Under the pieces are notes generated by a model. That model did not search any database and had not been told where the DNA came from. It worked only from the letters and a program-made list of their open reading frames with translations. Below are positions 35,485-47,110 of a DNA stretch of 64,000 bases, piece by piece; the stretch's first letter is position 1, and each line of letters starts with the position of its first letter. Where the stretch lies: NCBI GenBank assembly GCA_021904315.1, contig CM038911.1, positions 24,215,390 through 24,279,389 of the forward strand. The letters are read 5' to 3'. Source of the DNA: Sphagnum magellanicum (taxonomy: Eukaryota > Streptophyta > Sphagnopsida > Sphagnales > Sphagnaceae). A program made the translations under genes and the position numbers.

Positions 35485-36721
35485 TATTGTGCCAAATGGT
35501 TGTTGACCAAACATTTGAAGGAGGTGCATGGCTTGGTGGAAAAAAAAAGGCCAAACCTGGGAGGCCTTCAAGTTTTGCAAGAGATCCTCGACATCAAGAC
35601 CATGCTAAATTGAATGCTCGCATCTTAGGAAATGCCCAGGCCTTGCAAAGGCAGAATGATCAAAAGGTTGTTAGTTGTGCTCGTGCCAAAATAGAATAGG
35701 AGTGGGTAAAGTTGGTAACTGTTGCAAAACAATGTCCACCATTCCCAAAACCAGCTTTGGTTAAATTAGTTTTAAAGCAATTATTTTAAGTGTTGGGTCG
35801 AAATGCTTAGGGTGTGGGAAGTGTGGTTCGAGATGTAACATCACGAATGGAGAAGGCTGAAAATATACAAGAGATGATTTGATCCACCTGTTGTGTTTAT
35901 GCACAACAATTAAAAATGGCATGGGATGTACAAAATTGGGATTGAGAGTCCAATAAATCAAGTCGGACAAAACAATTAATAGATATATTAGATTTTCATG
36001 AATCTAGAATGATTCATGGAAGGTTAAAAATAATAATAATCAATGTTTATTGTTTTTTTATAATTTTGTTTCATCCAAGGTGTGTTAGGGTTTAATTTGG
36101 TGGTTTTTGGGTGTTTATAAGGTTGAGGAGACAACAAAGGAAGAGTTTGTTACAAATGCAGTTTAGGTTGAGATGCAACGCCGCCAGTTCTACATTACTT
36201 ATCATGCAGCAAGGGCTACAAATGTAGCAACTACTTATCGAACTAAACACGGGATTATAAATATTAATATGGTTTAGGGTTTTCACTTTATATAATTAAC
36301 TAGGTTTTTTTAGGCCTTTTATTTTTTGGACTACCTAATTTTTGAACTTTGGTCCTGTGATATGTTATGGAAAACCTGTTTTTTTCATTGGGTTCTTTAG
36401 CAATTTTTCATCCATGCATTTTTGTACATATTTTATTAATATAATATATTCTTCTAGTCACATTTGTTTGATGGGTATATGGTTAATCGTATATTTCCTT
36501 AGTACTTAAAATGTAAGATCAAACCTTAAATAGGCCCATATGAATAGGTAATATTAATTTGTCTAGGGTTTATAAATATCAAAATGAACATTATGTAATA
36601 CTTACATTTAATGTAATAAGACTCACATCACCTAAAAACTTTTAAAACAATACACACATTTTAAACATATAATACCTACATCATTTTCTATTATAACCTC
36701 CATAAAGCCATTTTCAAATAT

Positions 36722-37040
36722 GCAATACCCACATATAGGATCCCATAATAGTTGCTGATTTTTTACATTCAATGCAATACCCGCATATAAGATCCCATAA
36801 TAGTTGTTGGTTATTTACATTCAATGTAATACTTGCATATAAGATCCCATAATAGTCGTTGGTTTTTTACATTCATTACAATAGCCGCATATAAGGTCCC
36901 ATAATAATCGCTGGTTTTTTATATTCATTGCAATACCCCATATGGGTCCCATAATAGTCGTTAGTTTTTACATTCATTGCAATACCCGCATATAGGGTCC
37001 CATAATAGTCGTTGGTTTTTTTCATTCATTGTAAAACTCA
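36722..37040. repeat. 52-bp tandem array
   Basis: Six to seven units phased at 36722, 36774, 36826, 36878, 36930, 36979 and 37031. Consensus words are GCAATACCCGCATATA, GGTCCCATAATAGTCG and TTGGTTTTTTACATTCATT. Divergence is low (a few bases per unit), so the array is fairly young. Confidence 0.95.
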
Positions 37041-37122
37041 CATTTTGTCATAAACTTAATTCATAATAATAATTAATTTAGGGTTTAAAAAAACATATTT
37101 TGGGTACCCAAACCACTTATTA

Positions 37123-37440
37123 GTTATTTTGAAATGACGTTACATGTGTGTATTGCAATTAGGGTTGGGTTTTCACATAAGGTTTGCCTCAATCACTTAT
37201 GGATTATTTCAATATGAACTTGCATGCAAGTATTGCATCTAAGCCTTGGTCTTCATTCAAAAGCCCACCCAAATTACATATTGGGTATTTCAAAGTGACC
37301 TTACATTTGGGCATTGCATTTAAGGTTGCCTTTTCATTGTAAGTTTTACCTTAATCACCTATGGGTTATTTTGAAATGAATTTGAATATAGGTATTGCAT
37401 TTAGGGTTAAAGTTTCATATAATTTTGCAATATCCACACA
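37123..37440. repeat. 81-bp tandem array, opposite-orientation relative
   Basis: Four diverged units near 37123, 37203, 37285 and 37365, each with GTTATTTTGAAATGA, then GTATTGCATTTAGGGTT, then TTTTCATATAA. GGTATTGC is the reverse complement of the GCAATACC core of the 52-bp array. Single copies also lie near 38850 and 39470-39640. Confidence 0.8.
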
Positions 37441-39654
37441 TGTACTTATTTTCACCAATTACAAATTTAGCCTTAATTTTATTAATAACTAAATAAAATT
37501 TGTAACAAAACACAAAAGAAGGTATGTCTTTTACCATTTGTTAATATCTTTAAGTTAATTTCTTTCATTTTTTAAAAATGTATATATTGCATTATTTTGC
37601 ATATAAAATTCCCCCTAAAACACACTGTAGATTTTTTTTATTTACTATAGATTTTTTTTTTAAATGTTAATTAATTTAGGGTTTCCCAAACTCTAAATTT
37701 GAATCATAATCCAATAATATATTTATAACAATTATATGAACAAATGTGTTTTTTTTATAATAAATTTTTAAAGTTCAAATTTAATATGTTATAATATAAT
37801 AAGGAATATACATTAAACTGTCATAAATGTTTATTAGGCTTACGTGGCCTAGGTTAATAAACTACCTATATAACTAGTAAGTTTATTTAATAAGTTCAAC
37901 CACCTTCAATACCTACATAGACCATTTAAAATATTAACCTAGAAGGCCTACACTAATGAATAAACTACATAATAGGCCTATATTACGTAGGTAGCCTATT
38001 AGGTAGTTAATTAAATTACTTAACAAGTAGCTTACTAACCTATTACTCATGTTTAGGCTAGGTTGTTTAGTTTGGTCAATGTCAACATTTTAATCAATCT
38101 AACAACCTTGGTAATGAACTTTTGTTGAAGTTAGTAATTTGTTAAGGCTATAGATTTTTTGTTTTTTTTATGAACATTATTGTGTTTTTTGGATAGTCGA
38201 ATCATGTTTCAACTTTTGAAGGTGTTGAAAACATTACATAACAACTTGGCCCTCACAAAGCTTCTAAATCCACACAAACTCTGGCATGGTTTCTAAGAAT
38301 TTATGAACATTTTCATACTTAACTATTAATATTTTGGAATTTTAAATTTGCATTAAAAACAAAGTTCATTAAAAATAATTGCAATATACATAACCATAGG
38401 TTTATATATATATATCAATTTTTATATTATTTTAAGTAAATATGTTTGAAATGAATATAACTCCATAATATCATTATTTATATATAATGTGTTATAAATA
38501 ACAATATATTTGGACCAATATTTAAACCAATATTTTACATCATAAAAAATAAAGTTTACATAATGACTTGTGTTATATATGTATAAAATAAAATTTCAAT
38601 TAGACATATGATTAATATATGGGAGAGATCATTTTTATTATTATATGAAATAGAAAAAAAAGTGGAAAATTATGTGCTTTGAATTTTTTTAAAACATAGT
38701 TTAAAATCTTATTAAATCAGAGACTTTATATTTTTGTTTTTTGAAATGAATTTACAACTTTAAAAGAGAAAAAACATAAATATGAACATATTTGAAGAAG
38801 TTTTAAGCTTGAACTTTTAATTTTTTGATCTTGACAAACTTTATATTGCATTTAAAGTTGGGTTTTCACATAAGGTTTGTTTCTTACCTTTGTGTGATCT
38901 CTCCGACCTAATTTTTCCAATCTCTTTGAAAAAGATATAAAATGAAATTGTAATGTTTCACGTATGTCTAAACCCTAAAAATTTCCCCCCAATTTAATGT
39001 AAAATATTTCAGACAATTAATGAATTATCAACAAATTTTGTCATATAATTAAATAATTAATAGACGAATATTTCGGATAATTTAAATGATTAATTATCAA
39101 GAATTAGATAATCATTTATTTATTTAAAATAATTAATTAATCATTTTTAAACTTTATTTATTTGGATAATAAAAAATTGAATTTAAAAATCAGATTGATT
39201 ATATTGACATTTGATCGATTAACTTAATTATATATATATTTTAATAAGTTATTGAAATCATTATTTAAGATACTTATTCCATGTTATAGATTGCTAATTC
39301 AACTTTTCCATGAAAAGTTCGTACACTAAGATAAGCTTAATCATAATTGTCATTGAAACAAATAATACAACCTCTTTTCAAATTCAATGAAACAAAGTAA
39401 GAATCATGGAACTCCTAATCAATAACCCCAACCTTTATACACACTTTTGTTAGCATATTATTTTGAAATGAATTAGTTATTTTGGAATGACCTAAAATGT
39501 GAGTATTGCATATAAGGTTGAGTTATTTCAAAATGACTTTGCATGTGGGTATTATGTTTAGGGCTAGGTCTTCACTTAAGGGTATCTAAACCATCTAGAT
39601 GGGTTTTTTTGAAGCGTGAGTATTACATTTAGGGTTGATTCTTCATTTAAACTT
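37441..39654. other. AT-rich spacer of the Mutator-like region
   Basis: No gene. Contains a segment (37500-38070) repeated downstream of the transposase, AGGTAG/CCTACC words at 37850-38060, a second copy of a TTCCAATCTCTTTGAAAAAG block at 38880-39000, and long A/T-only stretches. Confidence 0.5.
37500..38070. repeat. Direct repeat, left copy (right copy 43980-44770)
   Basis: The two segments share, in the same order and orientation, an ACAAAA-GA-GTATGT start, an AATTAATTTA...CCCAA-CCTAAA block followed by CATAATCCAATA-like sequence, and then AGGTAGG-type words. A third, shorter copy (38870-39000) matches 44020-44140 best: CTTTTGTGTGATTTCT, ATTCTCTTTGAAGAAAATAT, AAAATTTCCCCCC. They flank the Mutator-like transposase about 6.5 kb apart. 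Too diverged to call LTRs. Confidence 0.55.
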
Positions 39655-39930
39655 GCAATACCTAGACTTATATTTACCTCTACCAACTAGAATATTGGGG
39701 TTTTGTTGTAATACCTACACCCGTATTTACCTTTACCAACTGGAATTTTGGGGCTTCGTTGTAATACCAACACCCATACTTGCCTCTGCCAACTAGAATT
39801 TTGGGGCTTCATTGTAATACCTGCACTCGTACTTACCTTTACCAATTGGAATTTTGGGGCTTAATTGTAATACTTACACTTGTACTTACTTCTACCAACT
39901 GGGATTTTGGGGCCTAGTTACAATACTTGC
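39655..39930. repeat. 53-bp tandem array
   Basis: Five units exactly 53 bases apart (39655, 39708, 39761, 39814, 39867). Each reads like GTAATACCTACACCCGTA, CTTACCTCTACCAACTGG, AATTTTGGGGCTTCATT. The GNAATACC start is shared with the 52-bp array. Confidence 0.95.
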
Positions 39931-40379
39931 ATTTAACACTAATATTATCACTATCCTTATTTTTGCATTTCACACTTTTTGTGTTTATTACTTGGAAACA
40001 ATAATAAGCTTTGTGCCATATTAGACTTCATGTGTGTGTTGAATACATGATGTTCAAAGAATTTGGGCTATAGTTTCCTCCATACAAAATTGATTCTAAA
40101 ACAAAATTCTTAGTGCCAATGGAAACAATTTTGATTAGTAATTGAGACATTTATTCATGACATCGTTCAGTGCATACATTTGTGTGATTGAACATTGTTT
40201 CATGCCAATCTTTGAGCTATTTGACATTATTTCGCAATCCATCTTCTATGTGGTGTAACACCAATCCTGGGTGTAAAATTGCATTTGCCTTTGTGAGGCA
40301 TATGTTATGAATATTACATGCTAATACTCTCATGTGTGAGGTGGCATGTTCATGAAGTGTCACATCGTTTTTTTTACAT
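39931..40379. other. Spacer before the Mutator-like gene
   Basis: No gene or repeat seen; this is just past the 3' end of the minus-strand transposase. Confidence 0.45.
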
Positions 40380-42930
40380 TCATTTGTGATCTCTTGCAGC
40401 CTTTTCCATTGGGGTTGATGAATTCATTGTGTCATCAGACCTTACAATGGCACCCATAGGGAGATCATTTTGCTCCATGTTCATGAGCCCATCAAATTCC
40501 ATGATCCCATCATCACTGTCAAGATGTTCATCTTCGTCATCATCATTGGATTCCATATCATTTAGAATATGTCGTGGGTTTGCAAACATGTGACCGAACC
40601 TTCCACGATGTGATCCATACCATGTTTCACAGTAATGAATGATATCCTTTTGAGAAATGTTTGTGCATGTGAGAATGACCACAATTTGGTCTTTACACAT
40701 GTTCCTTCGCAATGCCCATTCACATGTGCAACAAAATATTTCGGTGAATGGGAATTCATTGCGTAAATAACATTAGGAAGGCATTGGCTTTATATGGCCT
40801 AAGCTCCATCACTTTCAAAGGTTGATTGGTACACATGGGTGAGTGGAATAAAGGTTGTCTTTTCCACAGTTTGTGTAATAATGGCCTCCATAACCTTGTT
40901 TTTTATGAAACCTTTTTTTTTCATTTCCAATGTGTGCATGTAATGGCGTGCAATGGTTGTTGTTAATCGCTACATTAACTAGTTAATCCTACGCCCTCTA
41001 AGGCCTTTTGTGTCAAGAGCAAGCCAACGTTTCAACGCACCATGATATGATTCAATGCTCGCTTGGGTGTCTTAGTTGGAATGGGACACTCTTTGAACAC
41101 CCACCATCCATAATTCTGCAAACATAAACACAATGCACAAGGATGAATAACATTATTACAAAAGAATTTTGAATACTAAACCATGATAAATATTATCACT
41201 TACTAAACTAATGATAATAAGTCCAAAAATAATTTGTCCACGCATCACCAGGCTTATGTTTATGAAGGTTTTCTTTCACAACAACCTTCCCACGCTCTTT
41301 GAAGTCATTAATTGTTTCTCCATGATTGATGAACATATACATCACATCATGAAGGTCTTGGAGGATTCCACCCCACACTTCCACATCTTTGAGTTTTTCA
41401 ATACCACGTAAGCGCCATGCTTTGAAAACATGCCAACAACAAAGGTAGATGGGAACCTTGTCCATATCCCATACGACCCTAACAAGGACACATATGTAAT
41501 AAAATGTCCATGAGTGGATGGGGTTAGTACAACATAAAATGCATTTGAAATAATTAATAATTTTATAAAAAATATTAAAAAACATCTAAAGAAATAAATG
41601 CAAAATGGGTACTAGGTATAGAACTAACTATAATGCTTTCAATTCTTGAGGTGCATCATCAACGAGAAAACATGATGGTTTCCAATGTGACATGTGTGAT
41701 AACATCTTATCTTTTAATCGTTTCAACCATTCGATCAAATCTTGAACTATTTGCTTATTTGTAATGATCCAGGCTAAAAGGACACTTGTGTGATGATCAT
41801 CTAACACCATCAAGGTGAATAGATGGAATTTCATGTCATTTGTGCCAAATGTGGCATCCATAGAAATGGCACCATTGTGATCATATGATAGCATGGACTC
41901 ACATTGAGTTGGTGTTTGAATACTTATGATGAATGGGACTTGAGTCTCGCTAATTTCACCAACATTTTGGAAAAAGAATAGATCTTCCGAATGTTGGAGA
42001 ACTCAAGATTAAATTGAAATTGCAGGGTTGGTGTGTAAACGCCAATTCCCTTTCTTATGTTTCCGATCCAAATATGCAATGTCTTGAAGCCGAATGAAAT
42101 CATCTTGTGTCATGCTTTGACCCGCATTCACACGTTCCCACCAAATTGCTTTATGTTTGTCATATATTTGTTTGGTTGTGTAACCTAAATTTAATTAGGC
42201 CCATATGTGGTCCTTCAATACTTGTGACATGAGTGAAGCATAACAAAACATACGAAAAATGGATTTCGGGTCATGTTCACCATGTGCGAATGACCCATCA
42301 ATTCATGTATGGGCCTTATGATAAATTGTGATCTTAGCCACATTAGGTCGTGTGTATAGACATTTGATTGAGAATGACACTAGGCATCTTTGTTTAATAG
42401 ATCAAATGTGGGTTGAGTTTTTTCGATAGTCTTTTAGTCCATATCTGCACTGATACTTAGACTAAAAAACTTTCAAAATGTAAATGATTACATTTTTGGT
42501 ATATGAATTAAAGAAATTAAAAAGGTTAATGCCATTAATGTTTACCACATATGCCCGAGGTGGTTTTTGATAGTTGGTTGTTTGACATCCGTTTGGTTTG
42601 GAAATTTTTTGTAAACATTCCATTTCCACAGGGGTGTTCATATCCCCTGGTTCACCTAAATTTTTTTGAGATGCGAGCATATGGAACATAAGCAAATTGA
42701 ATGGTCACTTTATTTTGCCCTCCATGGCGTATCCCAAACTTCCACACTAAATCCTTGTTTGAGAAAAAGGGTTTGGTGGGGTTTTGGACATGAATGGAAT
42801 GGGACTTTGAAACCCTTCCCATGATTGAAAGAAGTAGGACAAATTCTTGCACCAAGATAATTTGTAATTCTATAAACATTCATCATTGAACAAAAACTCG
42901 AAATGTAATACATACATGGCTCCTTTAAAA
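40380..42930 (-). pseudogene. Mutator-like (MULE) transposase, decayed
   Basis: Minus strand, N- to C-terminal: WKFGIRHGGQNKVTIQFAYV near 42710; TQDDFIRLQDIAYLDRKHKK near 42080; the MULE DDE core with SMDATFGTND (first Asp), FLVDDAPQE (second Asp), PIYLCCWHVFKAW and SIESYHGALKRW (the Glu, near 41060); then a SWIM zinc finger, CTCEWALRRNMCKD, near 40710, and an acidic tail to 40380. This is the order of plant MULE/FAR1-type enzymes, which cut and paste DNA with a 9-bp target. The SWIM motif is normally CxCx(n)CxH; here the last ligand is Asp. The frame is split by probable introns (about 41525-41630 and 41100-41210) and interrupted by several stops and slips, for example near 42010, 42210 and 42680. 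No terminal inverted repeats found. Confidence 0.85.
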
Positions 42931-44430
42931 TCAATGTTGTGACTTGGAATTCCCATTACAATACCCATATCATGATATAAAATACCTATTGTTCTAATGT
43001 ACATAATGTACAATACTTGCATTATGAACCCATATACTAAAACAAACCTTGGCAATACCCACATTGAGCTATTAAACCTTCCATCATTTAAAATGTTCAC
43101 ATATGTAATACCCGAATTGTACCTTAAACCCACAATGTCTGAAAACCCCATGTAGCAATCCCACATAATGATAATTAATGCACATTGTTTGAGAGGTGCA
43201 AAATGCAATACCTACCTTGGGCCATAAAACCCACTGGTTTTGGGGAGTCAATGCATTATTCGCATATGGGTACGAAAAAATCAAACTACAAAGAGATATT
43301 GAATATGAAATATTTGTGTAAAGGCATAAAACCTTTATTTATGGTTATATATTTAATGAAATTTAACACCCTTTCTATATCCAGTAACTAGGAAATGAAA
43401 AGAGGTTGAATTGTGAAAATATAAACAAAAAACAAAATAAGTAACAAGAAACAAATGCATACCTTTAGGAATAAACAATGACAACATTCCACCAAAATTT
43501 ATAGTCCCAATTGAAAACTCAACCGTAAAAGATCATAATTCATACAAAAGTGAATTATAAAATATTAAACTTTAACAACTATGGAACATATGGAAACAAA
43601 GGACATTCATAATTATGGTATAAATGTAAACAAGTGATAAAATCAAAAACCAATACAATGAACAAAATTTAGAGTATAAACCTTAGGTTCTTAAATATAT
43701 GAACAAAATTCTTATACACTAAATCATAAAACATAACCCTAAAAATCCAAATGATATTTTGCCATAAGCCTTATTACAACTTTAACTGTACAAAACCTAA
43801 CAAAAAAAAATCCTAGTGATATATGCCCCAAACCCAAAACAAATACAAATTATACGAATTATATAATGCAAAATAAACAAATTTAAAAGAACATAGGAAA
43901 ACATTTAGAAACCAAAATTTAAAGGTTTTAACCTATAAATATTTATTGATTGAAAGAAAATACCTTAATCTTTAAAAAAAAATCAAATAATTTTCGTACA
44001 AAATCAAAAGATAAGATATGTTTTTTACTTTTGTGTGATTTCTACAACTTAATTTTTTCCATTCTCTTTGAAGAAAATATAGAATACAATTGTATTACTT
44101 CATATATGTGTAAACCTTAAAAATTTCCCCCCAAATTTAGCCTACTTTAGGTTAATTATTATACATTTGTGAAAAACTTATTAATTAATTTATGTGTCCC
44201 AACCCTAAAACTTAAACCATAATTCAATAGTACATACATATAATAATTAAATGAAAAGATGTATTATAATGTCCATTCAATAATAAATTAGGTAAACAAA
44301 ATATAGTAAAATATGCATTAACTAAACCAAAATGGCTGCAATTATGACATTGTTTCCACTATAAATTCTTTGTAATACTTACATATGGGGACCTATGTTC
44401 ATCATCCATGAACTAGGGTGAACCTTAATA
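42931..44430. other. 5' flank of the Mutator-like gene
   Basis: From 42935 to 43260 scattered copies of the CAATACC-CACAT word (cf. the 52- and 53-bp arrays) without strict period. 43980-44320 is the right copy of the direct repeat. Minus-strand frames of 66-112 codons in 42870-43284 have no motif. Confidence 0.5.
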
Positions 44431-44780
44431 AATTGATAGGTAGGATTGAGAGAGGTGGGGGGGGGGAAGGGGGTGGGGGTGAAAAAAGTGAGTAGGTAGT
44501 TAATTAGGTATTTGGCTATATAAAAAGCATAAATAGATAGGTAGTTATGTAGATAGGCAAGTTAGTACATAAGAAACAAGTTACCATATCAAGGTGACTA
44601 GGTTTGTAAAATATGTATGTCAATAGAGTGGTTGTGTATGTAGGATAGTTAGGTCAGTAGGGTAGGCAGTTAGTGCAATGGTTAAGTTCGTAGGGTATGT
44701 AATTAATAAGGTAGCTAGGTTAATAGGATAGGTGGTTAGTACAGTAGCTAGGTCAATAGGATAACTAGTTGTTAGGGTAG
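44431..44780. repeat. G-run and 33-bp degenerate repeat with AGGTAG words
   Basis: A G-rich patch (GGGGGGGGGGAAGGGGGTG) at about 44457-44480, then TAGTTAGGTAGG-like words. From 44640 to 44780 about four units of 33 bases (GGTCAATAGGATAACTAG-like) keep one minus frame open as a TYPINLATLLI-like 11-residue repeat. No sign that this is translated. Confidence 0.65.
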
Positions 44781-44946
44781 CTATGTTTGAGGTCAGGTCC
44801 AGGGGAAAAACGGTCGCAAAGTAACCAAAAAAAAAAAAAAAGAAAAGTATAGTGGTCGGCAGCAAAAAAGAATGGACTGTGATGAACCCCATCTGGCGCC
44901 GAATGAAAAAACGCAGCCCATCCAGTGGACAGAACGGCCACCTGGT

Positions 44947-44976
44947 GCATTGGTGGCTGCTGGTTCACTCTGGCCC
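44947..44976. mobile_element. Lone terminus of the 385-bp MITE family
   Basis: GCATTGGTGGCTGCTGGTTC then ACTCTGGCC is the reverse complement of the MITE left end (GGCCAGAGTGAACCAGCAG). The neighbouring CCATCCAGTGGA also matches. The body would run to lower coordinates into the AGGTAGG patch; its other end was not found. Confidence 0.65.
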
Positions 44977-45383
44977 CGTGAATAGTTGACTGGTGTGACT
45001 TAGTCCAATTACAGTGGTAAAGTTGATGGCATTTGAAGTTGAACTGTGAAAAGAGAGTGCGCCTCCATGAATGTTTGTCAGTGGTACCAAAATCCGTGGA
45101 CTCACAGGTCTTCGCTGGTGGGGAGGTAGCGCTGTGTCAAATAAGAAAGAATGACATAAAAGTCTGCCAAAGACACCTAAGAAGAAGTCTGACTGGCTGC
45201 CTCTTGTCACCCTTCGCAGGCTTGCAACTGCCTCATGAGTCCTTCGCCCTTCCCATCCCTCCATTTGAACCCACCACCATAAAGAAGGCCGGTACCATGG
45301 TCGAATACTATCATGTAGCAAATGCGGCAATTGTGCTAGGAAAGTTGAAGCTTGTGGCCCATGAATAGTAAGGTGTAAGTAGT
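44977..45383 (+). other. GC-richer segment, possible orphan exon
   Basis: Between two MITE ends lies a segment of clearly higher GC. A plus frame (45033-45368) has no ATG near its start; a good splice acceptor (ACCCTTCGCAG) is followed by LQLPHESFALPIPPFEPTTI, KKAGTMVEYYHVANAAIVLG and a TAG. This reads like a terminal exon, but I do not recognise it. The opposite strand is also open for 150 codons, so composition alone could explain the frame. Confidence 0.3.
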
Positions 45384-45768
45384 GGCCACAGTGAACCAGC
45401 ACCCACCAGCGCACCATCCACTGGATGCCTGTTATTACTCAGTTGTGGATGAACCTCAACTGGGTTAATATTTGGTTAATATTTTTATCTTCACCTTGGT
45501 AACCAATTCTGTAGGAAATAAGTCTGATATATAGGTAGATAGGTAGGAAAATAGATAACTACTAGGTAAGTCGATTGTTAAAAACACAGGTAAGGGCTGT
45601 TTTTACTACCTACCTCCTTGTGGGTTGTTAGTAGGTAGGTAGAACACAAATGCAATTGAGCTACCCACCATGGTTAGCTAGGGAACTGGAACCCAACAGA
45701 AAATTGTTTGCTTACCACCTACCATTCATCCTTCATGGTGTGCTGGTGGGTGCTGGTTCACTGTGGCC
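45384..45768. mobile_element. Mutator-type MITE, copy 1 (385 bp)
   Basis: Ends are GGCCACAGTGAACCAGCACC and its reverse complement, with about 30 bases pairing with one mismatch. GTAAGTAGT is duplicated exactly at 45375-45383 and 45769-45777; a 9-bp duplication is the Mutator signature. The interior has AGGTAGGTAGG / CTACCTACC words and no ORF. Confidence 0.93.
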
Positions 45769-45777
45769 GTAAGTAGT

Positions 45778-46831
45778 AGCTGTTTGTCAACAAGTTACCC
45801 ACGGACGGATGGAAGAAAAGGGGCACATTCCATTGCATTGTTGTTCCCTTGATGGGAGCCAAAAATACCTGGGAAAGGAAAATATTGTTCAAATAGGTAC
45901 ACTTCCCAGTAATACAGAATTATCTCTTGTCTTTTGGGTTGGAGCCAGGGTTTTTTTGTTTTTCAATTTTATTATTTAGCCAGATTTGGCTACATACTAG
46001 TTATGAAGATTAAAAAAAAAACCAAAATCCTTCCTTATTCTTGGCTACATACTGGAACTTATCATGAAAATCTAGCAGATTTGGGCAATTTTTTCTTTGG
46101 AAAATCCTTTGTACAGGTCAAAATCATATTTTTCAGGTCAAAATTTGGGGAAATTTCACCAATAAAAAAAACACTACTTGGAGCCATTGGCTTATTGTGT
46201 GCAAAGGGGAAATGAGGTATTTAGCTAGTAATTGCTAGTAGATGATAAATTGATGTTGTGATCTGATCAAATTCCAATTGTATGGTTTGTATAGACAGCA
46301 ACCCCTCATCCATTCATTCATTCAGTTGCCACTACCTACAAGATGCTATCCATTGGCACATGACATTACCACCCCTAGCTTGCTTCGTTTGCAGCTGTAT
46401 GGAAAGCTATGGGTATATCTTAGAGTTCAAAATTGTTGTCAGGTTCATTCTTGATTGTTGGTCGAAGTGAGTGTTGCACATCTTAAATTTCAACCCAGCT
46501 TCAATTTGCACAGAAGATATTTGTTGCATGTTTGTTTTTTAATCTTTTCTGTTGAAAGATTAACACATCCCCTATAATTTTGGTTCTCATGCATTACTGT
46601 TTACTCTACCTACTCTTCAAAATTCAAAATTTTAAAATTCTCCAGCCTCCAGGGTAGAACACACTGCAGCATCAAAAACTTTGATGACTTGGTTAAATTA
46701 TATTGAAATCTATATTGAAATCTAGTTTTTTCTCAAATGTGTTATCTATCTATGAAGGAAGTTAGCTTCTTGGTTTTGTTTGTCATGTTGAAATCTCCCA
46801 AACTACCATGCTCCCATTACACACTTGGTAT
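45778..46831. other. Spacer, no gene recognised
   Basis: A 93-codon plus frame (45934-46215) is Phe/Lys-rich without motif and includes a short duplication (TTGGCTACATACT twice, about 60 bases apart). Nothing else seen. Confidence 0.4.
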
Positions 46832-47110
46832 TGTTGGAAAATCTTTGATGAATTGGGGTGTATTGAGATGGTTTTGTAATGTGTAGACTTACAATACAAG
46901 AGTTATTGCATGACATGCCCTGTCATGCATGTTGAATTTGCACAAGGACTATTGCAATAGGGCATTGTGGCAACATGGGTGGCTAGGCCAAGTTGATAGA
47001 CTAGGCTTTGATAACTTGGTTTGCTTGGCAGTTCAAGCCAAAGGTAGGCCAAGGGATTTTGGGATCAAGATTGGGAGTAATTTCGACCTTTTGATTCACC
47101 CAACTAACCA
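46832..47110 (+). repeat. Left LTR of the gypsy fossil (recognisable part)
   Basis: Shares with the right LTR the TGTTGGAAA start, GACATGCC, TTGAATTTGCACAAGG, GCATTGTGG, ATGGGTGG and a GGCCAAG-TTGATAGACTA block. Only about 280 bases align; the rest is lost or too diverged. Confidence 0.75.

Larger units (their letters stand above)
31626..36290 (+). pseudogene. C2H2 zinc-finger gene split by a CACTA element
   Basis: Pieces in order: a frame at 31626-31826 with a 12-residue repeat (EQIVASSDQPIV-like, about four copies) and one TAG; a likely intron ending TTGGTTTAG; an exon from 32241 reading LGRKDKEWTKVGSKWKCKVG then TCIVTY; the CACTA element; then CAKWLLTKHLKEVHGL. Across the insertion this gives C-x4-C...H-x4-H, a single C2H2 finger. 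A nine-A run near 35540 shifts frame into AKPGRPSSFARDPRHQDH and LNARILGNAQALQRQNDQKV, followed by two or more stops. A last exon-like piece at about 36121-36285 reads VEETTKEEFVTNAV, then RRQFYITYHAARATN. I cannot name the family. It may be a host DNA-binding protein or the product of another DNA transposon; this copy is dead. Confidence 0.65.

Noticed and set aside
36722-39930. CRISPR-like regular arrays
   Set aside because: Units are contiguous tandem repeats without unique spacers, in a eukaryotic genome; they are minisatellites.
37500-44770. LTR pair around the Mutator-like transposase
   Set aside because: The direct repeats lack TG...CA borders and a primer site, and no retroelement coding lies between them.
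44965-45417. 150-codon minus frame
   Set aside because: Spans MITE termini at both sides and overlaps the better-supported plus-strand exon candidate; no motif.
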